48,992 bases of DNA, taken from NCBI GenBank assembly GCA_947588945.1, contig CANPZY010000013.1, positions 1 through 48,992 of the forward strand, written 5' to 3'. Source of the stretch: an uncultured Clostridia bacterium. Lineage in GTDB: Bacteria > Bacillota > Clostridia > TANB77 > CAG-508. The notes below the pieces were generated by a model. The model was given only the letters and a program-made list of their open reading frames with translations. It had not been told where the DNA came from and ran no database searches. Positions 27,880 through 36,135 of this stretch are shown here, in pieces. A program made the position numbers and the translations under genes. The first letter of the stretch is position 1; each line of letters opens with the position of its first letter.

Positions 27880-28797
27880 CTATTTCATCCAAAGCGTAGC
27901 ACGAAAACTAGTATACAAATATCTTTCATTTGTATCGCAATAATCACGTAAGGCAACTGGAGCCAACTCCCCTAAATCAAAATTACTACCACCGCGTACA
28001 ACAAATAAACTATCAAACAATTCTTGTGTCCATTCATCTACATTACCTGCAAAATCGTAGATATTATTAAAGCACCATTCTTCTTTGCTTCCTGTTTCAA
28101 CAATTTTTCTTTGAGAAGCTTCTGTATTAAGATAATTGCCACATTCAGTAGAATCTTGTACAACTTCATCATAAGTCATAGCTTCCGTTTTGAGAAACCA
28201 TTCCAATACTGAATCATATTCTGCACCAAAAACCAGATGACTCTTAACTTCCTCATTGCACTCAATATTAGATGCTTCTCTTTTTGCATCATAAAAATTA
28301 ATGTTTGTCCATGGCATGACTCCTTTTATTGATTGTGGTTTTCCATCTGAACTTTTTGAAATGTTATAACGAGAAATATAAAATCCTCCATATTTCTTTA
28401 CACTTTTAATTTGTTCTCGCATTTCATCATTTAAAATTTCATGGAATGCACTATCCGAAAATTCTTCATCATGATAGTTTCTTCTTCCAAACTTCTCTGA
28501 AAAAGATTTGCCATCAAGTGTTCCGTTAGAATCAAGGTTTCCAACAGGAATCCACACAAACTGACTCCCATCAGATTCTCTTTCGATAACAAAGCCATCG
28601 TTCCACTGTCCACAAACATGCCTATATCCATTCGGTACCTTCGGATTTACATAGTTTTCACTATAATCCTCAAACTCATCCTCCGTTTCATCATTGTTCC
28701 GAGCTCTTATAATTAACTCTTCTCCACTTGTTCCCTCTGAGACCTCAAAGGTTATATTCCCTTCTGCCTCAAACACAAACTTCTTATACCGTTTCAT
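27880..28797 (-). CDS. FGE/SUMF1-fold protein, apparently acquired by transfer
   Basis: A 305-aa soluble protein without a signal sequence. The N-terminal part (about 1-60) is acidic. The rest has the formylglycine-generating-enzyme outline: QFVWIPVGNL, YGGFYISRYNISK, NNIYDFAGNVDEWTQE, and the end VVRGGSNF followed by TSFRATLWMK. The catalytic cysteines of true FGE are not obvious, so enzymatic activity is doubtful. A sample line of the gene is about 45% GC, against about 20% in the adjacent gene. It also carries the only two in-frame CGG Arg codons (28789-28791 and 28699-28701) that keep their frame anywhere in the window. Both features point to recent transfer. A strong AAGGAGG site precedes the ATG. 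If CGG is poorly decoded here, the gene may be barely expressed. Confidence 0.75.
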   Translation of the reverse strand: MKRYKKFVFEAEGNITFEVSEGTSGEELIIRARNNDETEDEFEDYSENYVNPKVPNGYRHVCGQWNDGFVIERESDGSQFVWIPVGNLDSNGTLDGKSFSEKFGRRNYHDEEFSDSAFHEILNDEMREQIKSVKKYGGFYISRYNISKSSDGKPQSIKGVMPWTNINFYDAKREASNIECNEEVKSHLVFGAEYDSVLEWFLKTEAMTYDEVVQDSTECGNYLNTEASQRKIVETGSKEEWCFNNIYDFAGNVDEWTQELFDSLFVVRGGSNFDLGELAPVALRDYCDTNERYLYTSFRATLWMK

Positions 28798-28862
28798 AGT
28801 TTATACCTCCTTAAAGTAATAATTTTTATAACGGCTTCAACTTATATAACACACTAATTATA

Positions 28863-30464
28863 CTATATTTTCAACAAATTTTCAACTATAGGTGCTATTT
28901 CCTTCTTTATTAAATCTTTTATTTCTTTTACCTCTTTTTCATCTTTTGCATCAACAATAATAAAAGTTCTAAATTCATGATAATAAAAGAATTTTCCTTT
29001 ATTTTCTTTTTCTCCATAATTAAAATAGATTTTTGAAATTCTACTTCTTTTTATTTTATTATATCCTTCATCTAATTTTATAATCTTTCCATCATCATTA
29101 TAGTAAACTACTTTAAACTTTGGACTTATCGTTTTCCATTTTTCTTTTGTTTTTATCATTGACCATTTATTTTTTTCTCCTATAACAGATGGAATTTCTA
29201 TCTCAACATCTTCTTCATTTTTTTCTTCAATTTTATAATAATGTCCTTCTTGTATCATTTTAAAATATTTTATATTATCCTGTAATACTTCCCATAATTT
29301 TGCTTTATCTATTTCCTTTATTTTATCTTTATATTTTTCCTTTTGACTATCATCTCCATAATTTTCCCATCCAGAAAAAAGATAAATTTTCTCATATTTG
29401 TTCTTGTCTATATCATCTTTATAAGCTCCGAAATCAACCATTGCTTTATTTTTTACTTGACATGTTATAATTTTTTCATTTTCATTTTTATGTTTTAAAA
29501 AAAATTCATATTTTGGTTCATTTACTTTACATTGAGATGGAAGCAAAATTAAACTATTATTCCATTTTTTTTGTATATATAAATAAACTAAATCTTCTAA
29601 TTCATCTGCATTTAATGCACTAGCAAAATTATTTGGATTTAAAATAATTGGAGGACAGTTATTTTCTTTATTTAATAATTTCAAAATAAATAGTTTTAAT
29701 CTATCATTATTTATGCTTGAAATTGTACAAGAATTTCTTTGAGAACATCTTCCTATAATATCTGATGGCACATTTTCTCTAGATATTTTATAAAATTCTT
29801 GCACTTTGCAATGCCAGCCAAACCCTTGTGATTGGTGATTTTCTAATACTTTTCTTTCACTATCTGTTTTTCTATATTCTTTTAAATCATTATTTACTTC
29901 ACCAACTATATATTCTCCATTTCTTAATCTTGCAAGTACAACATCTCCCTTTTTAATTTCAAAAAAATTCTTCAATGCTTTTTTTAGACCTTTATTAACA
30001 TTATCTTGCACATCTTCTTGATTTTCCTTATCAACATCTTGTGAATTTTTTTCATCTTGATTATCTTCATCAACATTTTGTAAATCTTCTTTCTCTTGAT
30101 TCTTCGTATTTTTGTCTTTACTTTTATTCCAAAATGTTGTATAGGCTTTTTCATAAAAATCAGATATGTTATTTGCTATTTTATTATTATATTTTATACC
30201 ATATTTAGTGAACTTTTCTATTAAAATATTTTTTTGACCATCTGTTAAAATTCCATCTACTGTTGATATATCACTAAATATATCTTGTAACTCATCATAA
30301 TCAGACCAACCTATTCCAAATATTCCTTCTTTACCCTTTTGGCAACAAATTTCTTGATAATTATTAACAAACGCATCATTCTTTTTATCTTCATCTATAA
30401 ATGGTAACATTTGAACTAACCAAAATTTCTTATGTTCACTCATATTAAAAATATTTATATTCAT
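28863..30464 (-). CDS. Putative modification-dependent nuclease: EVE/PUA-like plus Mrr-like domain
   Basis: 533 aa, named from motif layout only. The N-terminus (KKFWLVQMLPF ... GIFGIGWSDYDELQDIF) and a later segment (FFEIKKGDVVLARLRNGEYIVGEV, about 165-190) resemble the two halves of the EVE/PUA-like domain that reads modified bases in some restriction enzymes. An acidic low-complexity insert (about 120-155) separates them. Near 325-370, YEFFLKHK is followed by IITCQVKNK, similar to the E ... QxK core of Mrr-type nucleases. The C-terminal region (about 430-533) is not recognised. AGGAG precedes the start. It lies just after the tandem helix-turn-helix gene and before the acquired FGE-fold gene, so a defence function is plausible but unproven. 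Confidence 0.5.
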   Translation of the reverse strand: MNINIFNMSEHKKFWLVQMLPFIDEDKKNDAFVNNYQEICCQKGKEGIFGIGWSDYDELQDIFSDISTVDGILTDGQKNILIEKFTKYGIKYNNKIANNISDFYEKAYTTFWNKSKDKNTKNQEKEDLQNVDEDNQDEKNSQDVDKENQEDVQDNVNKGLKKALKNFFEIKKGDVVLARLRNGEYIVGEVNNDLKEYRKTDSERKVLENHQSQGFGWHCKVQEFYKISRENVPSDIIGRCSQRNSCTISSINNDRLKLFILKLLNKENNCPPIILNPNNFASALNADELEDLVYLYIQKKWNNSLILLPSQCKVNEPKYEFFLKHKNENEKIITCQVKNKAMVDFGAYKDDIDKNKYEKIYLFSGWENYGDDSQKEKYKDKIKEIDKAKLWEVLQDNIKYFKMIQEGHYYKIEEKNEEDVEIEIPSVIGEKNKWSMIKTKEKWKTISPKFKVVYYNDDGKIIKLDEGYNKIKRSRISKIYFNYGEKENKGKFFYYHEFRTFIIVDAKDEKEVKEIKDLIKKEIAPIVENLLKI

Positions 30465-30513
30465 TTTATTTTCTCCTAAATTTCATAACTTTTATATGAG
30501 AAAAAGTTATTTA

Positions 30514-31689
30514 TTATTTTTCTGGTTCGGAATCACTCAATTCTCTATTTTTTGAATCAGGATTCGAATTTAATTTATTCTGACTATTTTTTAATTCATT
30601 AATTATTTTATTTTTTTCTTGAAGTGCAATTTTTTTAATGTTTTCATCTATTGATGTACTCGAAATTATTCCATTTAATATAGCTTCTGGTGCTTTTATA
30701 TTGTTTAATAAAAAACAAATTTGTGCTAATTCTATTCTTTTTAATGGATCTTTTAATTCTAATATCATTTGATACAATTCTTTTTGAGGAGATATATTTT
30801 TTTCTTTAGCATTCAATATAATTTCTCGATATAAAGGAATTTGCTTTAATTTCTCTGTTCTTACTTCTTTTTCATTCAAGTCTTTTACATTTTCTTCTTT
30901 TTCATCATTGTTTATTTTTTCTGTTTGTTCTGTTTCATTTTCTTCTAATTTCTCATTTCTTATTTTTGTTATATAATCCTTTGCTGTATTCATAGATATA
31001 TTTAATTTTTCTGCGATTTCTTTATAATTCGTTATCCACTCTTTATACTCTTTCTTTACTTGTTCGTATATTGTATTTGTTTTAAATTTTCTTTTCTTTT
31101 CTATTAATCCTTCTTTTTTTGCCTTTGATAAATATGTTATAACTGTGCGTTCTGTTGAATCTAATGCTCTTGCAATCTCTTTATAATCCGTTGTTCCGCT
31201 TTTATATAATTTAATTACCTGTTCATATATAGAGTTTAATTTTTTTCTTCTCGTTACTTCTATTTTTCCTTCTGTACTTGCTTTAGATATATAGGTTATA
31301 ACTGAACTTTTTGGTATATTCAATTTGTTTGCTATCGCATCATAATCCGTTACTCCATTTTTATATAAATCAATTATTTGTTCATATTTTGTTTTTGTCT
31401 TTCTTTTTTTCTCTATTGCACCTGCTTTTCTCGCCCTTGTCAAATGAGATGCTAAAGATGACCTTGATATATTTAATTCTTTTGCAATTTCATCATAATC
31501 TGTTAATCCTTCATTATATAAATTTACTATTAAATCGTATTTTAACTTCTTTTCTATTAATCCTTCTTTTCTTGCTTTTGTTAAATAAGTCTTTACTGTA
31601 TTCGATGAAATATTTAATTTTTTTGCAATTTCATTTCTATCAGTTACTCCAGTTTTATATAACTTTACTATTTCTTCATATCTATTCAT
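30514..31689 (-). CDS. Protein with five tandem helix-turn-helix units
   Basis: 391 aa from the chosen start. Residues about 1-250 are five consecutive units of 47-53 residues, each of the form YEx(I/V)xxLYKxGxTDYxEIAxxLNIS followed by a recognition helix and a basic Lys-Lys-Arg linker. The recognition helices differ (SSNTVKTYL, SRSSLASHL, PKSSVITYI, TERTVITYL, SMNTAKDYI). A charged helical C-terminal region (about 250-391) is unrecognised. It probably binds an extended or repeated DNA site. The frame is open to 31713, but GGAGA lies ten bases before the ATG at 31689, inside the longer form. It lies 49 bases upstream of the putative nuclease gene, probably in one operon. Confidence 0.72.
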   Translation of the reverse strand: MNRYEEIVKLYKTGVTDRNEIAKKLNISSNTVKTYLTKARKEGLIEKKLKYDLIVNLYNEGLTDYDEIAKELNISRSSLASHLTRARKAGAIEKKRKTKTKYEQIIDLYKNGVTDYDAIANKLNIPKSSVITYISKASTEGKIEVTRRKKLNSIYEQVIKLYKSGTTDYKEIARALDSTERTVITYLSKAKKEGLIEKKRKFKTNTIYEQVKKEYKEWITNYKEIAEKLNISMNTAKDYITKIRNEKLEENETEQTEKINNDEKEENVKDLNEKEVRTEKLKQIPLYREIILNAKEKNISPQKELYQMILELKDPLKRIELAQICFLLNNIKAPEAILNGIISSTSIDENIKKIALQEKNKIINELKNSQNKLNSNPDSKNRELSDSEPEK

Positions 31690-31735
31690 TTTTTTATTTC
31701 TCCAAATTTTCATATTTGTACTAAAAATATATCAT

Positions 31736-31779
31736 AAAAAGACCTAACTTTCAATCTAATGTTGAAAATTAGGCTTTAA
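31736..31779 (-). terminator. Terminator upstream of the accessory cassette
   Basis: On the minus strand AAAGCCTAATTTTCAA pairs with TTGAAAGTTAGGTCTTT with one bulge, followed by TTTTT. It starts 24 bases past the stop of the membrane-protein gene and isolates it from the cassette. Confidence 0.8.
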
Positions 31780-31803
31780 TAAAATGCTTAAATAATTATC
31801 CTA

Positions 31804-32274
31804 TTACAATGTTCTATAATTATTTTTATCAGCTCTATCATCCATCTGTCTGTCAAAATCCTTGTTAGCATAAAACCATTCAGTATCTTTATTAGCAGGC
31901 TTTTTAGTTTTATCTGCTAATAAGTCTATTAAAACTACAATAGCAAGAATTATAGCTAATGCTGAAATAAATGTATTAAATCCCATTGACATATTAAAAG
32001 GTTCTCCCTCAAGCATTGGCTTAAAAGCATTAAATACGCTTAAACCAAAATATCCACCATAAGATAAAAGATATAAAATTCCTCCAAATAATACTCTTTT
32101 TATTACTAAAACCATACAAATTAAAGTCACAAATAATAAAACTATTTCTGTTGTTAAATCTATTGGTGTTATGAAAAAAGTTTTCCCATTTCCAGCCATA
32201 TATGCAACTACAACTCTAAATATCCAAAATAATCCCATAAACATTACTATCATCCAATTTGCAAAAGTTTTCAT
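31804..32274 (-). CDS. Four-helix membrane protein of unknown function
   Basis: 156 aa with about four hydrophobic segments (about 6-28, 42-60, 63-82 and 100-122). The polar tail DTEWFYANKDFDRQMDD looks like a conserved cytoplasmic motif. I do not recognise a named family. It follows the DUF1292 gene, but a hairpin terminator stands between them, so it probably has its own promoter or depends on read-through. Confidence 0.6.
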   Translation of the reverse strand: MKTFANWMIVMFMGLFWIFRVVVAYMAGNGKTFFITPIDLTTEIVLLFVTLICMVLVIKRVLFGGILYLLSYGGYFGLSVFNAFKPMLEGEPFNMSMGFNTFISALAIILAIVVLIDLLADKTKKPANKDTEWFYANKDFDRQMDDRADKNNYRTL

Positions 32275-32319
32275 TTTTCTATACCTTTCTACAACTTATA
32301 CTACAATTTAATTTCAATT

Positions 32320-32348
32320 AAAAACCCTTTGACTTGCAAAAGGTTTTT
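32320..32348 (-). terminator. Terminator after the DUF1292 gene
   Basis: On the minus strand AAAAACCTTTTG and CAAAGGGTTTTT form a hairpin with one mismatch that begins a few bases past the stop. Confidence 0.8.
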
Positions 32349-32353
32349 CATTA

Positions 32354-32701
32354 TTAGTCTTCTTCAATAAAATTAAATTCATCTTTAAATTTTTCTTTAA
32401 AAATTCCAAATACTTTATTTAAGGTATCTTCATCATCAACACTTATATAAGATTCTTCACCTTCATCAGTATTTTCTGCTTCCTTATCTTCTTTTAAGAT
32501 TACTACCTCATCTGATTCTTCATCTTCTGTTTCTTCTGCTGGTAATAATATAACGTAATTTTCTCCTTCATATTCTATTAAATCTAAAAATTCAAAATTA
32601 ACATCATTTCCTAATTCATCTTTTAATGTAACTATATTGCTTTCTTCTAATTCTTTATCTTCTTCATCAACAGGTGTATTATTTAAGTTTTCATCATCCA
32701 T
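32354..32701 (-). CDS. DUF1292-family (YrzB-like) acidic protein
   Basis: 115 aa, very acidic. The core NIVTLKDELGNDVNFEFLDLIEYEGENYVILLPAE is the DUF1292 signature. The end (DEDTLNKVFGIFKEKF) is typical as well. The family is small, cytoplasmic and of unknown function, often found near yrrK/yrzL-type genes in Firmicutes; those neighbours are absent here. AGGAGG precedes the ATG. Confidence 0.88.
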   Translation of the reverse strand: MDDENLNNTPVDEEDKELEESNIVTLKDELGNDVNFEFLDLIEYEGENYVILLPAEETEDEESDEVVILKEDKEAENTDEGEESYISVDDEDTLNKVFGIFKEKFKDEFNFIEED

Positions 32702-32752
32702 TTTTTTATTTCCTCCTTATTCTTATGTAAAATTATTATATTTTATATTATT

Positions 32753-32781
32753 ATAATATACTATAATTTTAATTTTATCAA
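32753..32781 (-). promoter_or_regulatory. Promoter of the DUF1292 gene
   Basis: On the minus strand TTGATA (32776-32781), 17 bases, then TATTAT (32753-32758), about 50 bases upstream of the start codon. Confidence 0.5.
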
Positions 32782-32870
32782 TACATTTTTTGGAAATTTT
32801 TCATAACGATTATATTAAGCTGAAGTATTGCATATTATCAAAATGTGAAAGTCTACGAATAAAGCAAGAT

Positions 32871-33413
32871 TTAATCTTCATATAATTTTTTATAAATCCT
32901 ATAATCTTTTAATATTTTTCTCACATAAGTATTAGTCTCTTTAAATGGAATATTTTCTATATTGCTTCCATCAGATTTTATTGTTCCTTCTTCTATCCAT
33001 TTATTCACATTTCCAATTCCTGCGTTATATGCAGCTAATACAACTGGAATACTACTATATTTATTTTCTAAATTAGCTAAATAAATTATTCCTAATTTTA
33101 TATTTTTTTCTGGATTATATAAAGTAACTCCTGTTTCAAATTCCATCACATTATTTTCAGCTATTTCCCTTGCAGTTTTGTCCATTAATTGCATAAGTCC
33201 TATAGCTCCTTTATACGATGTTGCCTCCTCTTTAAAGTTGCTTTCAACTTTTATTATTGAATACACTAAAAGAGGATCTATCTCGTTTTCATGTGCATAC
33301 TTTTCAACATATTCCTTATAATCTGTTTTATAAATCATTTTAAGTATATTTTTTGAATTAATTGCTATGAAAAATGTTATGATTATGCCTAAACATATTA
33401 TAGCTTTTTTCAT
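32871..33413 (-). CDS. Lytic transglycosylase, SLT domain
   Basis: Cleaves the glycan strand of peptidoglycan with formation of 1,6-anhydro-muramic acid. It is 180 aa: an N-terminal signal or anchor helix (about 3-19) and an SLT domain (about 35-175) with catalytic E57 in IIKVESNF, GAIGLMQLM and AAYNAGIGNV. The protein belongs outside the membrane. It is in the same direction as polA, 48 bases upstream. The outline resembles Slt/YjbJ-type single-domain enzymes of Firmicutes. Confidence 0.93.
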   Translation of the reverse strand: MKKAIICLGIIITFFIAINSKNILKMIYKTDYKEYVEKYAHENEIDPLLVYSIIKVESNFKEEATSYKGAIGLMQLMDKTAREIAENNVMEFETGVTLYNPEKNIKLGIIYLANLENKYSSIPVVLAAYNAGIGNVNKWIEEGTIKSDGSNIENIPFKETNTYVRKILKDYRIYKKLYED

Positions 33414-33461
33414 TTGATTTTATATGATATTTAATACTATATCATATTCTCCCTTCCTTAA

Positions 33462-36134
33462 TTATTTTGCATCATACCAACTTTTGGCTTCTACAACTTC
33501 GACTTTTAATGGAATAGATAATTTTGTTGCATTTTCCATACTTTCTATTAATATTTTCTTTGCTTTTTCTTTTTGATCTTCTTTTACTTCTAACATAAGC
33601 TCATCATGTACTTGTAATATTATTTTTGCATCTAATTTTGCTTCTTCTAATCTTTTATAAACTGTATTCATCGCAATCTTCATAATGTCTGCTGCTGTTC
33701 CTTGAATTGGAGTGTTCATTGCTGCTCTTTTTCCAAATTCTCTTACCATATAATTATTAGATTTTAGCTCAGGTATATACCTTCTTCTTCCAAATAATGT
33801 TTCAACATATCCAGTTTCTTTTGCTTTTTCAACAACTGTTTCCATATATTGTTTTATTCCATTATATTTTTCCAAATAGCTTTCAATATATGCCTTTGCT
33901 TCTTTTCTAGTTACCCCTATTTGCTCTGCTAAACCAAAATCTGTTATTCCATAAACTATTCCAAAGTTTACTGCTTTTGCTCTAGATCTTTGCTCTTTTG
34001 TAACTTCTTCAAATGGAACATTAAATACTCTTCCTGCTACTTCTCTATGAATATCCTCATCATTTTTAAATGCATTTATCATATTGCTATCATTTGCCAT
34101 ATGAGCTAAAACTCTTAATTCTATTTGAGAATAATCTGCATCTACATATACATATCCATCTTTTGGCTTAAACGCTTTTTTTATATTTCTTCCTATTTCT
34201 TCACGAGTTGGAATATTTTGCAAATTTGGTTCTGTAGAGCTTATTCTTCCTGTTGCAGTAATTGTTTGATGAAAATATGAATGTATTCTACCAGTCGTTG
34301 GATTTATATAATTTACTAACCCCTCTACATAAGTTGAATTTAATTTAGTCAAAGTTCTATATTCTAATATTTTTTCTATTATTGGGTGGGCTAACACTAA
34401 TTTTTCTAATACTGCTACATCAGTACTATATCCTTTTTTATTTTTCTTGGCTCCTGGCAATTTTAATTTTTCAAATAAAATTATTCCTAATTGTTGTGTT
34501 GAGTTAATGTTAAATTCTTCTCCTGCTAGTTCATAAATTTCACATGTTAATTCATTTATTCTTGTCTTTAATTCTTCTCCAAATTGTGTTAGTTCACTCT
34601 TATCGACTAACATTCCTTTATATTGAATTTCTCCAAGTACAGTAATTAAAGGAATTTCTATTTCATTAAATAATCTGTAGCTTCCTTCTTCTTTTAATTT
34701 TTCCTCTGTATTTTCATATATTCTTCTTATTGAATCTACATATATTCCAATTTCATTTTTATCCACATCATTTTGTTCAAATAAATTCATTTGTTTGTCT
34801 GAACCTATATTTGTTATATCTAAATCTAGATATTGACTTGCTATATCTTCTAATTTGTGTTTTGCATTTGTTGGATCAATATCATATACTGCTACTCCTA
34901 TATCGTATTTTATATTTTTTGTCTTTATTCCATTTTCTCTTAAAAGAACATAATCTTCACTTAAATTAAAACCTATTTTTTCTATTTTTTCTTCTTCAAA
35001 GATTTCCTTTAATTCTTCTATTTGTGGACTTTCTACATAACAAACTGTTTTACTTTCTTCTTCGTAAATTCCTATTCCTTTTATTGTTTTCTTTATTATT
35101 TTTTCTTCATCTTCTGATTTTTCTGTTTCAAGATAATAGATAAATTTGTCATTTATTTTTATATCTTTTACAGTTTGTTTTATTACTGTTTCTACATTTG
35201 TTTCTTCTTTTTCTTCTGACTTTTCCCCGGTACCTAAACTGTTAAAATTAAATCTTTCTAGAAATCTATTAAATTTATAGAACTTAAATAACTCTACTAC
35301 CTTCTCATTATTCCACTCTTTTATTTTTAAATTTTCTAGATTATAAGGAAGTGGTGCTTCTACATTTATCTTACCTATTTCTTTTGATATTTCTGCTAAA
35401 TGTTTATTATCTAACATTTTCTTTCTTAAGTTAGGTTTAAAAACTTCATTGTTTTCATCATTTTCTAAAGCTTCATATAATTTTGATATTGTTCTATATT
35501 GTTTTAAAAGCTCTGTTGCAGTTTTAGGACCTACTCCTGGAACTCCTGGTATTTCATCAGATGAATCTCCCATTAAAGCTTTAAGCTCAATAAGTTCTTC
35601 TGGAGTTAAGCCATATTCTTCTATAACTTTTGCTTTATCATAAATTTCTGTTTCTGTCTTTTTCATTTTAGTTCTAGGAATTCTAACTATTATCTTATCA
35701 TCAATTAATTGAAATAAATCTCTATCTCCAGATAAAATATAAGCTTCAACATTATCACTTGTAAATTGTTTTGCACAAGAACCTAGTATATCATCCCCTT
35801 CATAGTCATCCATTTCTAAATGCTTTATGTTCATGCTATCTAGTATTTCTTTTATTTCTGGCATTTGCTGTGCTAGTTCTTCTGGCATCTTATGTCTACT
35901 TTTTTTATATCCTTCATATTTTTGTTTTCTAACATTTGCTGCTGTTTTTGAATCAAATGCAACTAAGATATAATCTGGCTTTACTTCTTCTAAGTTCTTA
36001 AACAATATTGATAAAAATCCATATAATGCATTAGTATATTTTCCATCATCTGTCATTAACATTTTACTACTCATTATTCCATAAAATGCTCTATTCATTA
36101 TTGAATTTCCATCAATTAATAATAATTTTTCCAT
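33462..36134 (-). CDS. polA: DNA polymerase I
   Basis: Repair and Okazaki-fragment polymerase, 890 aa from the chosen start. The 5'-3' exonuclease domain (about 1-290) begins MEKLLLIDGNSIMNRAFYG and has DDYEGDD, SGDRD and GVPGVGPKTA. The polymerase domain has motif A DYSQIELRVLAHM, motif B RSRAKAVNFGIVYG and motif C QVHDELMLEV. The middle domain lacks the DxE and other acidic residues of an active 3'-5' exonuclease, so proofreading is probably absent, as in many Firmicutes PolA proteins. The frame extends to 36152, but AAAGGA lies just before the ATG at 36134, one base after the upstream stop. Confidence 0.97.
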   Translation of the reverse strand: MEKLLLIDGNSIMNRAFYGIMSSKMLMTDDGKYTNALYGFLSILFKNLEEVKPDYILVAFDSKTAANVRKQKYEGYKKSRHKMPEELAQQMPEIKEILDSMNIKHLEMDDYEGDDILGSCAKQFTSDNVEAYILSGDRDLFQLIDDKIIVRIPRTKMKKTETEIYDKAKVIEEYGLTPEELIELKALMGDSSDEIPGVPGVGPKTATELLKQYRTISKLYEALENDENNEVFKPNLRKKMLDNKHLAEISKEIGKINVEAPLPYNLENLKIKEWNNEKVVELFKFYKFNRFLERFNFNSLGTGEKSEEKEETNVETVIKQTVKDIKINDKFIYYLETEKSEDEEKIIKKTIKGIGIYEEESKTVCYVESPQIEELKEIFEEEKIEKIGFNLSEDYVLLRENGIKTKNIKYDIGVAVYDIDPTNAKHKLEDIASQYLDLDITNIGSDKQMNLFEQNDVDKNEIGIYVDSIRRIYENTEEKLKEEGSYRLFNEIEIPLITVLGEIQYKGMLVDKSELTQFGEELKTRINELTCEIYELAGEEFNINSTQQLGIILFEKLKLPGAKKNKKGYSTDVAVLEKLVLAHPIIEKILEYRTLTKLNSTYVEGLVNYINPTTGRIHSYFHQTITATGRISSTEPNLQNIPTREEIGRNIKKAFKPKDGYVYVDADYSQIELRVLAHMANDSNMINAFKNDEDIHREVAGRVFNVPFEEVTKEQRSRAKAVNFGIVYGITDFGLAEQIGVTRKEAKAYIESYLEKYNGIKQYMETVVEKAKETGYVETLFGRRRYIPELKSNNYMVREFGKRAAMNTPIQGTAADIMKIAMNTVYKRLEEAKLDAKIILQVHDELMLEVKEDQKEKAKKILIESMENATKLSIPLKVEVVEAKSWYDAK

Positions 36135-36135
36135 A

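Noticed and set aside
27880-28797. CGG reassigned to another single amino acid
   Set aside because: A simple reassignment would not repair the reading frames; all three sites require a one-base shift as well.
27880-28797. True formylglycine-generating enzyme activating a sulfatase
   Set aside because: The catalytic cysteine motif is not visible and no sulfatase gene is nearby; only the fold is supported.
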